Positions 1-8,408 are shown, counted from the first letter of the stretch. The stretch: DNA of 64,000 nt from Amycolatopsis azurea DSM 43854 (GCF_001995215.1 NZ_MUXN01000001.1:247672-311671), one strand, 5' to 3'. The notes: generated by a model from the letters alone, not told the origin. A program made the numbers and translations.

Positions 1-142
1 GTGTCGTCCAGCTGATCACGCGAGTTGCGCCTCCAAGCACGCGAGTTCGCCGAAACCGCACTCCGGGCCGGCGTGACCGGATGGACGACTCGCGTGATCA
101 GACGGACGACACGCGTGCTTGAACGGCGAACTCGCGTGCTTG
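1..142. repeat. Nested inverted repeats upstream of marR
   Basis: Two overlapping inverted repeats fill the 150 bp after the marR stop codon. Positions 34-52 (CAAGCACGCGAGTTCGCCG) are the exact reverse complement of 124-142. Positions 1-25 match the reverse complement of 87-112 at all but about two bases. The core CAAGCACGCGAGTT recurs at about 28578-28591 behind an MFS gene, so this is a dispersed family and not a one-off hairpin. I see no ORF that looks real here. It may act as a transcription terminator for the minus-strand marR gene; that role is inferred. Confidence 0.75.
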
Positions 143-152
143 AAGGCGTAAC

Positions 153-614
153 TCAAGCGCCGTTGACGGTCCGTAAGGTGCGCATGGCCTCGGCGAGGCC
201 GGAAGCGTCGTCCCCGAGCGGGGCCAGGACGATGCGCCGCAGGATCTCCGCGCACGCCTCCCGCGCCCGCTCCGCGACGTCGAGACCGTGCTCGGTGAGC
301 GCCGCGAACGTGACGCGCCGGTCGTCCGGGCTGGGCACGCGGCAGATCAGGTCGGCGGCGACGAGCCGGTCCGCGACCTTGGTGAACCCGCCGCTGGACA
401 ACGCCGCCTCGACCGCGAGCCGCGTCATCGGCATCCGGTGTTCCGGTGAGCGCACGAGCCTGATCAGGATGTCGAACGACGCCGGCGCCAGGCCGAACCG
501 TTCGGCGATCTCGCCCATCAGCTTGTTCTGCGTGGCCAGGTAGCCCTCGATCACCAGGCCCCACCAGGTGACCACTTCGTCGTCGTTCGGTTCCTCCGGT
601 TTCGCCACAGTCAC
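153..614 (-). CDS. MarR-family regulator, MhqR-like context
   Basis: A 153-residue winged-helix protein of normal MarR length. The helix-turn-helix and wing lie at about residues 50-105 and include the typical SPDDRR wing motif near 100. It starts with GTG at 612-614. It is transcribed away from a ring-cleavage-type dioxygenase and an esterase, the arrangement of Bacillus MhqR with MhqO and MhqD, which respond to quinones and related electrophiles. By analogy it would repress the two divergent genes and release them on ligand binding or thiol modification. No cysteine lies in the early N-terminal part, so a one-Cys switch like that of some MarR sensors is not obvious. The family call is firm; the ligand is inferred. 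Confidence 0.8.
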   Translation of the reverse strand: MTVAKPEEPNDDEVVTWWGLVIEGYLATQNKLMGEIAERFGLAPASFDILIRLVRSPEHRMPMTRLAVEAALSSGGFTKVADRLVAADLICRVPSPDDRRVTFAALTEHGLDVAERAREACAEILRRIVLAPLGDDASGLAEAMRTLRTVNGA

Positions 615-652
615 GCGAGCGAGGGTACACCAAGAACTCTTCCTGGAATATA

Positions 653-666
653 TCTTGCGCGCGAGA
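653..666. promoter_or_regulatory. Candidate MarR operator in divergent promoter
   Basis: TCTTGCGCGCGAGA is palindromic at 12 of 14 bases and lies in the 99-bp gap between marR and the dioxygenase gene, inside a locally AT-rich stretch (641-690) that should hold the promoters. The ATCT/AGA arms resemble the Bacillus MhqR box. This is a candidate only. Confidence 0.45.
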
Positions 667-713
667 GGTTATCGGGTTAGCTTGATTTCACCGGCTACCG
701 GAGGAGGGGCACC

Positions 714-1673
714 ATGTCGATCAAGACCTCGGGCCTGCACCACGTCACCGCCATCGGTGGCGATCCCCAGCGCAACGTGGATTTCTACACCCGGGCCCTC
801 GGCTTGCGGTTGGTGAAGACCACCGTCAACTTCGACGACCCCGGCACCTTTCATCTCTACTACGGCGACGAGCACGGCAAGCCCGGCTCGCTGATGACCT
901 TCTTCCCGTGGCGGGACGCGCCGAAGGGCCGGCACGGCACCGGACAGGCGACCACGACGTCGTTCTCCGTGCCGGAAACCTCCCTCGGCTGGTGGAAGCG
1001 GCACCTCGCCGAGAACCGGGTCGAGACGAGCCAGATCCGCAACTCCGACGGCGAGGAGACGCTCACCTTCGCCGATCCGGACGGCTTGAAGCTCGCCCTC
1101 GTCGCCCATCCGCAGGGGGACCCGCGCGACCCGTGGGACACGAAACTCGTCCCCGCCGAGCACGCGATCCGCGGCCTGCACTCCGTCACGCTCTCGGTGT
1201 CCAAAGAGGACGCCACCGCCGGGATGCTGACCGACGGGCTCGGCCTGACCTTCGTGAACCAGGAGGGCAACCGCCTGCGGTTCTCCGCCGGTGAAGGCGG
1301 GCCGGGCGCGCTCGTCGACGTCCTCGTGACGCCGGACGCCCCGCGCGGGCTGGTGGCGGCGGGCACCGTGCACCACGTCGCCTGGCGCGCGCCGGACGAG
1401 GCGACCCAGGCCGCGTGGCGCGACGAACTGATCGACGACGGCGTGAACGTGACGTCCATTTTGGACCGTCAGTACTTCCGTTCGATCTACTTCCGTGAGC
1501 CGGGCGGCACCCTGCTCGAAGTCGCGACCGACGAACCCGGGTTCGCGATCGACGAGCCGCTGCTCGAACTCGGCCGCGCGCTGAAGCTGCCGCCGTGGCT
1601 GGAGCCCAAGCGCGAGGACATCGAGGCGATGCTGCCGAAGCTGGACCTCCCGAGCGAGAACAACCCGCGATGA
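714..1673 (+). CDS. VOC-family ring-cleaving dioxygenase, MhqO-like
   Basis: A 319-residue protein made of two tandem vicinal-oxygen-chelate (glyoxalase/extradiol dioxygenase) units. The first begins with a HHVTAIGG motif (His9/His10) and the second near residue 155. Likely metal ligands are His9 or His10, His220 or His221 (TVHHVAW) and Glu269 (LLEVATDEPG). Proteins of this type (MhqO, LinE-related) are proposed to open quinol rings with Fe(II) or Mn(II). The ATG follows an AGGAGG box 8 bases upstream. The stop codon overlaps the start of the esterase (ATGA), so the two are translated together. Family is clear; the exact substrate is not. Confidence 0.85.
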   Translation: MSIKTSGLHHVTAIGGDPQRNVDFYTRALGLRLVKTTVNFDDPGTFHLYYGDEHGKPGSLMTFFPWRDAPKGRHGTGQATTTSFSVPETSLGWWKRHLAENRVETSQIRNSDGEETLTFADPDGLKLALVAHPQGDPRDPWDTKLVPAEHAIRGLHSVTLSVSKEDATAGMLTDGLGLTFVNQEGNRLRFSAGEGGPGALVDVLVTPDAPRGLVAAGTVHHVAWRAPDEATQAAWRDELIDDGVNVTSILDRQYFRSIYFREPGGTLLEVATDEPGFAIDEPLLELGRALKLPPWLEPKREDIEAMLPKLDLPSENNPR

Positions 1674-2302
1674 GCGCTCTCGAACACAAATACGTCGAAG
1701 GATCGCCGGACGAGCCGGTGCTGCTGCTCCTGCACGGCACCGGCGGCGGGCCGGACGATCTCGTGCCGCTCGCCCGTCAGCTGAGCCCGGATTCGGCGCT
1801 GCTCGCGCCGGCCGGACCGGTGTCGGAACACGGTGCGGCGCGGTGGTTCCGGCGGCTCAGAGAGGGCGTTTTCGACCACGAGGACGTCGTCTTCCGCGCC
1901 GGCCAGCTGGCCGACTTCGTGGTCTCCTCGCGCGAGGAGTACGGCCTCGGCGACAGGCGGCTGGTGGCCATCGGGTTCTCCAACGGCGCCAACATCGCCG
2001 CCGCGGTGACCCTGCTCCGCCCGGACGCCGTCCGGGAGGCCGCGTTGTTCGCGGCGATGTCGCCGCTCCCGGAGCCGCCGCGGAACGACCTGTCCGGCAC
2101 CCGGGTCTTCCTGTCGAACGGCGAACACGATCCGATGGCGCCGCTGGCGTCGGCCGAGACGCTCGTCCGTGACCTGCGCGAACGCGACGCGGACGTCGTC
2201 GCGCACCGGCATCCCGGCGGGCATCAGGTGACCGGCAACGGTTTGGTAGCGGCCGCGGGGTGGCTCAACCCGGCACGGGGAGAGCAAAGCACGCGAACGT
2301 AA
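1670..2302 (+). CDS. Alpha/beta hydrolase (esterase), MhqD-like
   Basis: A 210-residue serine hydrolase of the phospholipase/carboxylesterase family. The nucleophile elbow is GFSNG with Ser104, the acid is probably Asp154 (GEHDP) and the base His185 (GGHQV); HGTGG at 22-26 forms the oxyanion region. The start ATG overlaps the stop of the upstream dioxygenase by 4 bases. In Bacillus the equivalent MhqD accompanies MhqO under MhqR and contributes to quinone tolerance, so joint handling of ring-cleavage products is a reasonable inference. The substrate cannot be read from the sequence. Confidence 0.82.
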   Translation: MSALEHKYVEGSPDEPVLLLLHGTGGGPDDLVPLARQLSPDSALLAPAGPVSEHGAARWFRRLREGVFDHEDVVFRAGQLADFVVSSREEYGLGDRRLVAIGFSNGANIAAAVTLLRPDAVREAALFAAMSPLPEPPRNDLSGTRVFLSNGEHDPMAPLASAETLVRDLRERDADVVAHRHPGGHQVTGNGLVAAAGWLNPARGEQSTRT

Positions 2303-2311
2303 AATCGTCCG

Positions 2312-3460
2312 ATGACTAACGGGGACCTCGTCCGCGCCCAGGCCCTGCTCGAAAAGGTCCTCCTCGCGGACGGGCACAACGATCTGCCATGGGAGCTGCG
2401 GGTCACGACCGGGCCGGATCCGGTCGAGGCCGTCGCGGGCACGGATCTCACGGTCCGCCAGCCGCATCTGCACACCGACTTCCCGAAGCTCGCCGAAGGC
2501 AGGCTCGGGATGCAGTTCTGGTCCGTCTACGTGCCCTGCCAGTTCGAGGGGCACAGCGCGGTGACGGCGGTGCTCGAACAGATCGAGATCGTGCACCAGA
2601 TGGCCGAGCGCTACCCCGATCGCCTGGCCCTCGTGGACACCGCCGACGAGGCCGAGGCCGCCTTCCGCGACGGCAAGATCGCGTCGCTGCTGGGTGCCGA
2701 GGGCGGTCACAGCATCGCCGAATCCCTTGGCGTGCTGAGGATCCTGCGCCGCCTCGGCGTCCGCTACATGACGCTGACGCACAACTACAACACCACCTGG
2801 GCCGACTCCGGCACCGACGAACCCGCGCACAACGGGCTCACGGACTTCGGCCGTGACGTCGTCCGCGAGATGAACAAGATCGGCATGCTGGTCGACCTCT
2901 CGCACGTCGCGCCGAGCACGATGCGCGACGCGCTGGAGGTCAGCTCCGCGCCGGTGATCTTCAGCCACTCCTCGTGCGTCGCGGTCAACGACCACGCTCG
3001 CAACATCCCCGACGACGTCCTGGAAACCCTCGCCGCCAAGGACGGCGTCGCGATGGTGACGTTCGTGCCGGGCTTCATCTCGCCGAAGGTCTCCGAGTGG
3101 GACGACCAGCTGCGTCAGGACATGGAAGCCGCCGGCCGGGACTACCGGAACATCGACCAGCGCACGAAGTTCACCGAGGAGCGCGGCGGCCCCGAGAAGC
3201 CGAAGGCCTCCATCGGCGACGTCGTCGCGCACATCGAGCACGCGCGCGAAGTGGCCGGAGTCGACCACATCGGTCTCGGCGGGGACTACGACGGAGTCGC
3301 GACGCTGCCCGAAGGCCTCGAAGACGTTTCGAAGTATCCGGTGCTGTTCGCCGCGCTCCTGGAACGCGGCTGGAGCGAAGAGGATTGCGCGAAGCTGGCC
3401 GGGAAGAACACCTTGCGCGTGCTGCGCGCGGCGGACGAGGTCACCCGTTCGGACGCTTGA
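2312..3460 (+). CDS. Membrane-dipeptidase-family (M19) zinc peptidase
   Basis: A 382-residue protein of the renal dipeptidase family, which hydrolyses dipeptides and in bacteria often D-amino-acid dipeptides. The binuclear zinc ligands are visible: His22 and Asp24 (DGHND), Glu130 (GAEGGHS), His198 (DLSH) and His219 (FSHSS); GLGGDYDG near residue 328 carries the last conserved Asp. There is no signal peptide, so it is cytoplasmic. It starts 9 bases after the esterase stop and may be read from the same transcript. Full length for the family. Confidence 0.9.
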   Translation: MTNGDLVRAQALLEKVLLADGHNDLPWELRVTTGPDPVEAVAGTDLTVRQPHLHTDFPKLAEGRLGMQFWSVYVPCQFEGHSAVTAVLEQIEIVHQMAERYPDRLALVDTADEAEAAFRDGKIASLLGAEGGHSIAESLGVLRILRRLGVRYMTLTHNYNTTWADSGTDEPAHNGLTDFGRDVVREMNKIGMLVDLSHVAPSTMRDALEVSSAPVIFSHSSCVAVNDHARNIPDDVLETLAAKDGVAMVTFVPGFISPKVSEWDDQLRQDMEAAGRDYRNIDQRTKFTEERGGPEKPKASIGDVVAHIEHAREVAGVDHIGLGGDYDGVATLPEGLEDVSKYPVLFAALLERGWSEEDCAKLAGKNTLRVLRAADEVTRSDA

Positions 3461-3498
3461 GGGCGCGGGCGCGCGCACTTCGGCGGACACTGTCCTGC

Positions 3499-3861
3499 AT
3501 GACGCAGCCGCAGGAGGGTGCCGCCGGGGTTCCGGTCGAGCCCGCTACACCGCCTGAAACCGGCGGTGCGCGCCACAGCGGGAAATTCCAGGCGGGCCCG
3601 AAGCTCAAACGGACCAGGGTGAGCGGCACGTGGATCGCCGTCATCGTGGCGCTGATCGTGCTGGTGTTCCTGCTCGTGTTCATCCTGCAGAACCAGGACA
3701 CGGCGACCGTCCACTTCCTGGGCATGTCCGGCAGCATGCCGCTGGCCGTCGCGATGCTGTTCTCCGTGATCGCCGGCGGCGCGCTGGTCGCGCTCGTCGG
3801 CGGGGCCCGGATCCTGCAATTGCGCAAGCAGGCCAAGAAGTCCCGGCATCAGCTGCGCTGA
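3499..3861 (+). CDS. LapA-domain (DUF1049) small membrane protein
   Basis: A 120-residue protein with a basic, proline-rich cytoplasmic N-terminus (about 1-45) and two hydrophobic segments at about 46-66 and 77-103. The ILQNQDTATVHFLG stretch between them is the signature of LapA/YciS-type proteins. Its C-terminus is strongly basic. In enterobacteria LapA works with LapB in lipopolysaccharide control, but actinobacteria have no LPS and the role here is unknown. The 3' end overlaps the convergent araC-type gene by 13 bases, so there is no room for a terminator. Confidence 0.85.
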   Translation: MTQPQEGAAGVPVEPATPPETGGARHSGKFQAGPKLKRTRVSGTWIAVIVALIVLVFLLVFILQNQDTATVHFLGMSGSMPLAVAMLFSVIAGGALVALVGGARILQLRKQAKKSRHQLR

Positions 3862-4778
3862 AGGGCGCCGCGCCGGAACTCGCTCGGGTTGACGCCGCGC
3901 ACGCGTTTGAACGCCGCGCTGAACCCGAAGGGGTCGGAGTAGCCCACGGTGCGGGCGATGTCCGAGATCGTCGCGGATTCCTCGCCGGTCAGCAGATCCG
4001 CCGCGAGGGTCATCCGCCAGCGGGTGAGATAGGTCAGCGGCGGTTCGCCGACCAGGTCGGCGAACCGCTTGGCCAGCGTCGACCGCGAGACCCCGGTCCG
4101 CCCGGCCAGCGCGCCGACCGTCCACGGCGCCGCCGGTTCCGCGTGCAGCAGGCGCAGCGCGTCGCCGACCACCGGATCCCGCTGGGCCGCCCACCACGCC
4201 GGGGGCTCGCCGCCGGGCCGGTCGAACCATTCGCGCAGGGAGCAGACCAGCATCCAGTCCAGCAGCCGGTCTAGAACCACTTGCTGACCCGGCGCGTCGA
4301 TGGCGACCTCGGCGGCGAGGTGGTCCAGCACGGGATCGCCCGCGCCCCCGGCGTCCACCCGCAGCACCACGGGTAGCGCGTCCAGCAGCGGGCGGCCGAT
4401 CTCGCCGCGCACCGGGTACGCGCCGACGATCAAGGTCGTCTCGCCGCCGGGGTCGTCGACCCAGCCGAGCCGATGCCTGGTCCCGCCCAGTTCGGGCGTC
4501 GCGCAGGCCTCACCACACACGATCGGCTCGGCGGAAGTGTCGACTTCGTCGACGAAAGTGAACGTCGCCGGGCCGCGCACGATGATCGTCTCGCCCGCGC
4601 GAAGCAGTTCGGGCCGGCCGTCCTCCGGCACGATCCAGCCCGCGCCGGTGAGCACGGCGCACAGGGTCAGCGGCGCGCCGTCCACGAAGTGCAGTGACCA
4701 GGGCGGGGACAGCGTCGAACTGCCGAACAGCGAACCGTGGGAGCGCACCCCGCGGATCAGGTCACTGAAGACGTCCAC
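3849..4778 (-). CDS. AraC-family regulator with N-terminal cupin
   Basis: A 309-residue regulator. Residues 1-190 form a Cupin_6 type sensor (FVDGAPLTLCAVLTG at the start) and about 205-305 form the two-helix-turn-helix AraC domain, ending in the family signature around SDPFGFSAAFKRVRG. It diverges from the small FMN/F420-binding gene at 4860 with an 81-bp gap, so regulation of that gene or of itself is plausible. The inducer is unknown. The gene ends inside the last codons of the convergent LapA-like gene. Confidence 0.87.
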   Translation of the reverse strand: MDVFSDLIRGVRSHGSLFGSSTLSPPWSLHFVDGAPLTLCAVLTGAGWIVPEDGRPELLRAGETIIVRGPATFTFVDEVDTSAEPIVCGEACATPELGGTRHRLGWVDDPGGETTLIVGAYPVRGEIGRPLLDALPVVLRVDAGGAGDPVLDHLAAEVAIDAPGQQVVLDRLLDWMLVCSLREWFDRPGGEPPAWWAAQRDPVVGDALRLLHAEPAAPWTVGALAGRTGVSRSTLAKRFADLVGEPPLTYLTRWRMTLAADLLTGEESATISDIARTVGYSDPFGFSAAFKRVRGVNPSEFRRGALQRS

Positions 4779-4859
4779 GGGGCGAGGCTAGACGAATACA
4801 CAGGCGATCCGGCTTTTCGCCTATGGGCACGTCCAAGCCGGCCGGGTTGAATCGAGCCC

Positions 4860-5258
4860 ATGCTGACCGCCGAAGATCTTGAGTTTCTCCGCCGCCCCCT
4901 GCACGGATTCCTGACCGTGGCCGACGGTCCGGTTCGGCCGGTGTGGTTCGAAGCCGCCGACGACGGCGCCATCCAGCTGTTCACGCCGAGCGACTCGCCC
5001 AAGGTGCGGAAGCTGAACGCCGATCCCCGCGCCTCGATCGTCGTCGCCGCACCGGTGGGCGAGCGCGAACGCTGGGTTTCGGTCGCCGGGAGCGCCGCGG
5101 TGGAGCCCGACGGGGCGCACGAGCTGGCCGCCCGCCTCGCCGAGCGCTATTGGGACCTCGAAGACCCGGCCCACGCCGGTGAACTCGCCGGGATCCAGAC
5201 CCTGGACCTCGTCCGGCTCGTCATCCGGCCGGAGAAGGTGAGCCGCTACTCGATGTGA
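4860..5258 (+). CDS. Pyridoxamine 5'-phosphate oxidase-like flavin/F420 protein
   Basis: A 132-residue single-domain split-barrel protein. The FLTVADGPVRPVWFEA start and the RKLNADPRASIVVAAP segment are typical of the small PPOX/F420-binding family common in actinobacteria, which often reduce organic compounds with F420H2 or bind flavin or haem. It is divergent from the AraC regulator. Its last 38 bases overlap the convergent gene. The cofactor cannot be decided by eye. Confidence 0.8.
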   Translation: MLTAEDLEFLRRPLHGFLTVADGPVRPVWFEAADDGAIQLFTPSDSPKVRKLNADPRASIVVAAPVGERERWVSVAGSAAVEPDGAHELAARLAERYWDLEDPAHAGELAGIQTLDLVRLVIRPEKVSRYSM

Positions 5259-6111
5259 TGATCGACGTCATCCCGAGCACGGCCGCGCAAACGTTTTCGT
5301 CGCCCTTGGCGGTGACCCGGTCCCGGTCCGCCGGATTCCGGGTGCACAGCCGCCAGAACGTGTCCGCGTCCGTCGTCACCGAGGCCAAAGGTGCCCGTGA
5401 CGTCGGCGCGACGCGGTCGATCGCCCAGCCGTCCGCGGTCCGCTGCGCCGTCCACTTCCCGCCGCCCTGGCCGGTGACGGTGTAGGAGACCTGCCGTCCC
5501 GTCCGCGTTTCGATGTCACGCAGGGTGTGCGGCAGCGCCCGCATGAAGGTGTCGATCACCGGCCCGCGGAACTCGCTTTCGTCGAGCATTCGCGCCCCGA
5601 CGGCCTCTCGGATCTGCTGCTGGTGCACCCAGAACTCGGTGTACTCGCGGGCGACGTCGAGCCAGACCGGCGCCGGTTCGTCACCGGCCCAGCTCACCGG
5701 CTCGCCGACGGCGTCGAGGTCGGCGCGGCCGAACATCTCCGCGATCTGCGAGGTGCTGTCCACCAGCATCGCGAACAGCACTTCGGGGGACAGCCGGCGG
5801 CACGCGACCACCCATTCGTCGTTGATCCGGTCGATGAAGTCGCCGAACCGTTCGCCCTCGCGCGGCGCCGTCGTCCGGTAGTCGTCGCGGTCGCGGGACA
5901 GCCTGCCGAGTTTGTCGCCCAGGATGTGGGCGGCGAGATCGTGCACCGTCCAGCCCGTGCACGCCGTCGGCGCGGCCCACCGCTGGGCGTCCAGCCCGGT
6001 GAGGACGTCCATCAAGGCCTGTTCCTCCCGCGCGAACAACGGGAGGACGTCGATCGGCGGACCCCAGCGCGTGAAGCTCATGGTGACCATCCAAACACCC
6101 AGGTCCATCAC
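5221..6111 (-). CDS. Maleylpyruvate isomerase-family, mycothiol-dependent protein
   Basis: About 296 residues. The N-terminal four-helix DinB-like domain carries the family motif CTGWTVHDLAAHILGDK (about 50-66), in which the histidines coordinate metal next to bound mycothiol. A C-terminal SCP2-like domain starts near residue 205. Proteins of this family use mycothiol as thiol cofactor in isomerisation or detoxification; the substrate here is unknown. The start is uncertain: 6111, 6108 and 6081 are all in-frame ATGs, and no Shine-Dalgarno sequence decides between them. The 3' end overlaps the PPOX-like gene. Confidence 0.8.
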   Translation of the reverse strand: MMDLGVWMVTMSFTRWGPPIDVLPLFAREEQALMDVLTGLDAQRWAAPTACTGWTVHDLAAHILGDKLGRLSRDRDDYRTTAPREGERFGDFIDRINDEWVVACRRLSPEVLFAMLVDSTSQIAEMFGRADLDAVGEPVSWAGDEPAPVWLDVAREYTEFWVHQQQIREAVGARMLDESEFRGPVIDTFMRALPHTLRDIETRTGRQVSYTVTGQGGGKWTAQRTADGWAIDRVAPTSRAPLASVTTDADTFWRLCTRNPADRDRVTAKGDENVCAAVLGMTSIITSSSGSPSPAG

Positions 6112-6164
6112 ATTCTCGGCCGTTCGGCCTACTCGCAGGTAGCATCAGCGCGAACGCGAGGGGA

Positions 6165-6953
6165 GTGTCCGTGAGCAACGATCGACCCGCCGGTGACGAC
6201 CTGGCCGCTTTCGCCAAACGCGCGGGGCAGCTGGCGGGCTGGGCCGCCCGCACCGGATTCGAGTTCACCCGCAAGCTCCCCGGCGTCGAACTCGCCGAAC
6301 AGATCGTCAAACAGGGCGAGCGGCAGCTGCTCTCGGAGCTGCGCCGCCGTCTCGACGAGGTCGACGACCCGTACCACGCCGCGCTCACCGCCGCGTCCGC
6401 GATGAACCGCCCCGACACCAACGGCGCGCGCCCGGTCGAAGCGACCATCACCCTCGTGCACACGCGCGCCCAGCTCGAACCGCTCCGCGCGGCGATGGCC
6501 GAACTGCTCAACCACTCGATCGGCTTCGGCCGCGAGCGGGCGCGCGAGTACCTCTACGCGATCATCCTGCGGCAATTGACGCCGGACGAGGCCCGCATCC
6601 TTTCCGCGCTCTCCGACGGCTCGCCGTTCCCCGCGGTCGACGTCGCCGAGCGGACGAACCTCGGCGGCGCCGGGCGGTTCGTGCTGCGCAACGCCTCCAC
6701 CGTCGGCAAGGCCGCCGGGGTCTCGCTGCCCGACCAGGTGCCCGGCTACCTGACCCGGCTGATCGGGCTCGGCCTGGTCGAGCTGGACGAAGAGGTGCCC
6801 GCGCTGGAGACGCAGTACGAGATCCTGCTGACCGACGAGACCGTCCGTGAGGCGGAGAAGTCGGTCAAGCGGGCCAAGTTCGTGAAGCGCACGGTCCATA
6901 TTTCCCGCCTCGGCGCCCAGTTCTGGCAGGCCTGCGACCCGAGCGCCGGCTGA
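6165..6953 (+). CDS. Abi-alpha/DUF4393-like protein
   Basis: A 262-residue soluble protein starting with GTG. The C-terminal half, with LTRLIGLGLVEL, then a spaced Tyr/Glu-rich segment and a final ISRLGAQFWQAC, matches the layout of the Abi_alpha (DUF4393) family named after abortive phage infection proteins. The N-terminal third is amphipathic and helical. It sits 7 bases upstream of a DUF445 membrane protein and both are probably translated from one mRNA. A defence role is only suggested by the family name; in actinobacteria this pair looks like stable core-genome content. Confidence 0.6.
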   Translation: MSVSNDRPAGDDLAAFAKRAGQLAGWAARTGFEFTRKLPGVELAEQIVKQGERQLLSELRRRLDEVDDPYHAALTAASAMNRPDTNGARPVEATITLVHTRAQLEPLRAAMAELLNHSIGFGRERAREYLYAIILRQLTPDEARILSALSDGSPFPAVDVAERTNLGGAGRFVLRNASTVGKAAGVSLPDQVPGYLTRLIGLGLVELDEEVPALETQYEILLTDETVREAEKSVKRAKFVKRTVHISRLGAQFWQACDPSAG

Positions 6954-6960
6954 CCCCGGC

Positions 6961-8205
6961 ATGGGCGCGTTCCTCGACGGCATCCTCGCCGACTTCGCCC
7001 AGCACTGGCCGATCTACGTCTCCATCCCGGTCGTCGCCGCCCTGATCGGCTACACCACCAAACTCGTCGCGATCCGGATGATGTTCCAGCCGGTCGAGTT
7101 CATCGGCATCAAACCCTTCCTCGGCTGGCAGGGCATCGTGCCCAAGCGCGCCGCGCGGATGGCGAGCATCGCCTGCGACACGATGACCGAACAGCTGATC
7201 AAACCGGCGGAGGTCGTCGCCCGGCTCGATCCGCAGAGAATCGCGCGGGAGATCGAAAAACCGCTCCAGGCCGCCGTCGAGGACATCGTGCGCGACGTCG
7301 CGGCCCACTACCAGCCGGGGCTGTGGGAATCGCTGCCGGTGGGGATGCAGCGGCTGGTGATCCAGCGCGTCCAGGCCGAGACGCCGAAGATGGTCGCGGC
7401 CGTGCTGGAACTGATCAAGTCCGATGTGGACAGTGTGTTCGACCTCAAGGGCATGGTGGTCACCGCACTGGTCAAGGACAAACGGCTGCTGAACCGGATC
7501 TTCCAGGAGGCGGGCGACAAGGAGTTCAAGTTCATCGCCCGCTCCGGCATCTTCTTCGGCGGGCTGATCGGCGTGATCCAGATGATCGCGTGGGTGCTGT
7601 TCAAATTCCCGTTGATCATGCCGCTGTTCGGGCTCTTCACCGGCTGGTTCACCGACTGGCTGGCGCTGCGCATGATCTTCTATCCGATCGAGGAGCGCCG
7701 GTACTTCGGCGTGCGCTGGCAGGGCCTGTTCCTGAAGCGGCGCGGCGAGGTCGCGGAGGCGTACGGCGCGCTGATCGCGAAGGAGATCATCACCCCGCAC
7801 AACGTGATCGAGGCGGTGCTGCACGGACCGCTGTCGGACCGGGTGCTCGGGCTCATCCAGCGTCAGCTCGACGAACAGCTCGGGCGCCGCGTCGGCGTCG
7901 GGAAACCGCTGGTGGTGTTCGCCGTCGGCAGCAGGCGGTATCAGGACATGAAGCTGAACATCGCCGAGAAGATCATGGACAAGCTGCCCGAGACCATGCG
8001 GTACATCGAGGACTACGCCAACGACGCGATGGACATCCGGAACGTGCTGGTGACCAAGATGAAGGAGCTGTCACCGCGCGAGTTCGAAGGCCTGCTGCGG
8101 CCGGCTTTCCAGCAGGACGAATGGATCCTGATCGCGACCGGCGCCGTCCTCGGCTTCGCCGTCGGTGAGGCCCAAGTCCTCCTGCTGGAGCACTTCGCCG
8201 CCTGA
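6961..8205 (+). CDS. DUF445-family membrane protein
   Basis: A 414-residue protein. A membrane segment at about 17-37 precedes the repeated DUF445 motif YTTKLVAIRMMFQPVEF (about 30-47), which recurs as DWLALRMIFYPIEE near 232. A second hydrophobic block lies at about 198-235 and a last one near the C-terminus (LIATGAVLGFAVGEAQVLLL). The middle is long and helical. Function is unknown across the family (YheB/SbtA relatives). It is co-oriented with and almost touches the Abi-alpha-like gene. Confidence 0.85.
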   Translation: MGAFLDGILADFAQHWPIYVSIPVVAALIGYTTKLVAIRMMFQPVEFIGIKPFLGWQGIVPKRAARMASIACDTMTEQLIKPAEVVARLDPQRIAREIEKPLQAAVEDIVRDVAAHYQPGLWESLPVGMQRLVIQRVQAETPKMVAAVLELIKSDVDSVFDLKGMVVTALVKDKRLLNRIFQEAGDKEFKFIARSGIFFGGLIGVIQMIAWVLFKFPLIMPLFGLFTGWFTDWLALRMIFYPIEERRYFGVRWQGLFLKRRGEVAEAYGALIAKEIITPHNVIEAVLHGPLSDRVLGLIQRQLDEQLGRRVGVGKPLVVFAVGSRRYQDMKLNIAEKIMDKLPETMRYIEDYANDAMDIRNVLVTKMKELSPREFEGLLRPAFQQDEWILIATGAVLGFAVGEAQVLLLEHFAA

Positions 8206-8223
8206 CACCCCGGCTCCCCTACC

Positions 8224-8275
8224 GCGTTTCGTCCTCTGGATGCGGTAGTTCGCTTGCTCAACTACCGCAATTCGT
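8224..8275. repeat. Degenerate copy of TCCTCTGGATGCGG palindrome (family C)
   Basis: The left arm (8224-8250, TTTCGTCCTCTGGATGCGG then TAGTT) is intact. The right arm keeps only AACTACCGCA (8260-8269) and then decays. Intact copies lie at 18522-18577 and 36758-36821. Together with the next two repeats it fills the 324-bp gap between the DUF445 and patatin genes, which holds no credible ORF. Confidence 0.75.
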
Positions 8276-8327
8276 CAGCTACTTGCGGCCTTCCCTCGCC
8301 CGCCGGGCCTGGCGGCGATGTCGCGAA

Positions 8328-8364
8328 AGCCACTTTCGCAACCTTCAAGGTTGCGAAAGTGGCT
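8328..8364. repeat. GCCACTTTCGCAACC palindrome (family A, copy 1)
   Basis: An 18-bp arm (AGCCACTTTCGCAACCTT) is followed by one base and its perfect reverse complement. Family A recurs at 50336-50390 and 61617-61675. This is the only copy of the family not placed between convergent genes: it lies between two genes of the same strand. Confidence 0.85.
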
Positions 8365-8368
8365 CTCC

Positions 8369-8408
8369 CCGCCCGACGCCCCGCCCGACGTCCCGCCCGA
8401 CGTCCCGC
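8369..8408. repeat. 12-bp tandem repeat CCGCCCGACGTC x3
   Basis: Three head-to-tail units (8369-8380, 8381-8392, 8393-8404) and a partial fourth directly follow the family A palindrome. The first unit differs by one base. No function is apparent. Confidence 0.7.

Noticed and set aside
1487..3490. A 667-codon minus-strand frame across the esterase and dipeptidase genes
   Set aside because: Both plus-strand genes have complete catalytic motifs and ribosome-binding sites; the antisense frame has neither.
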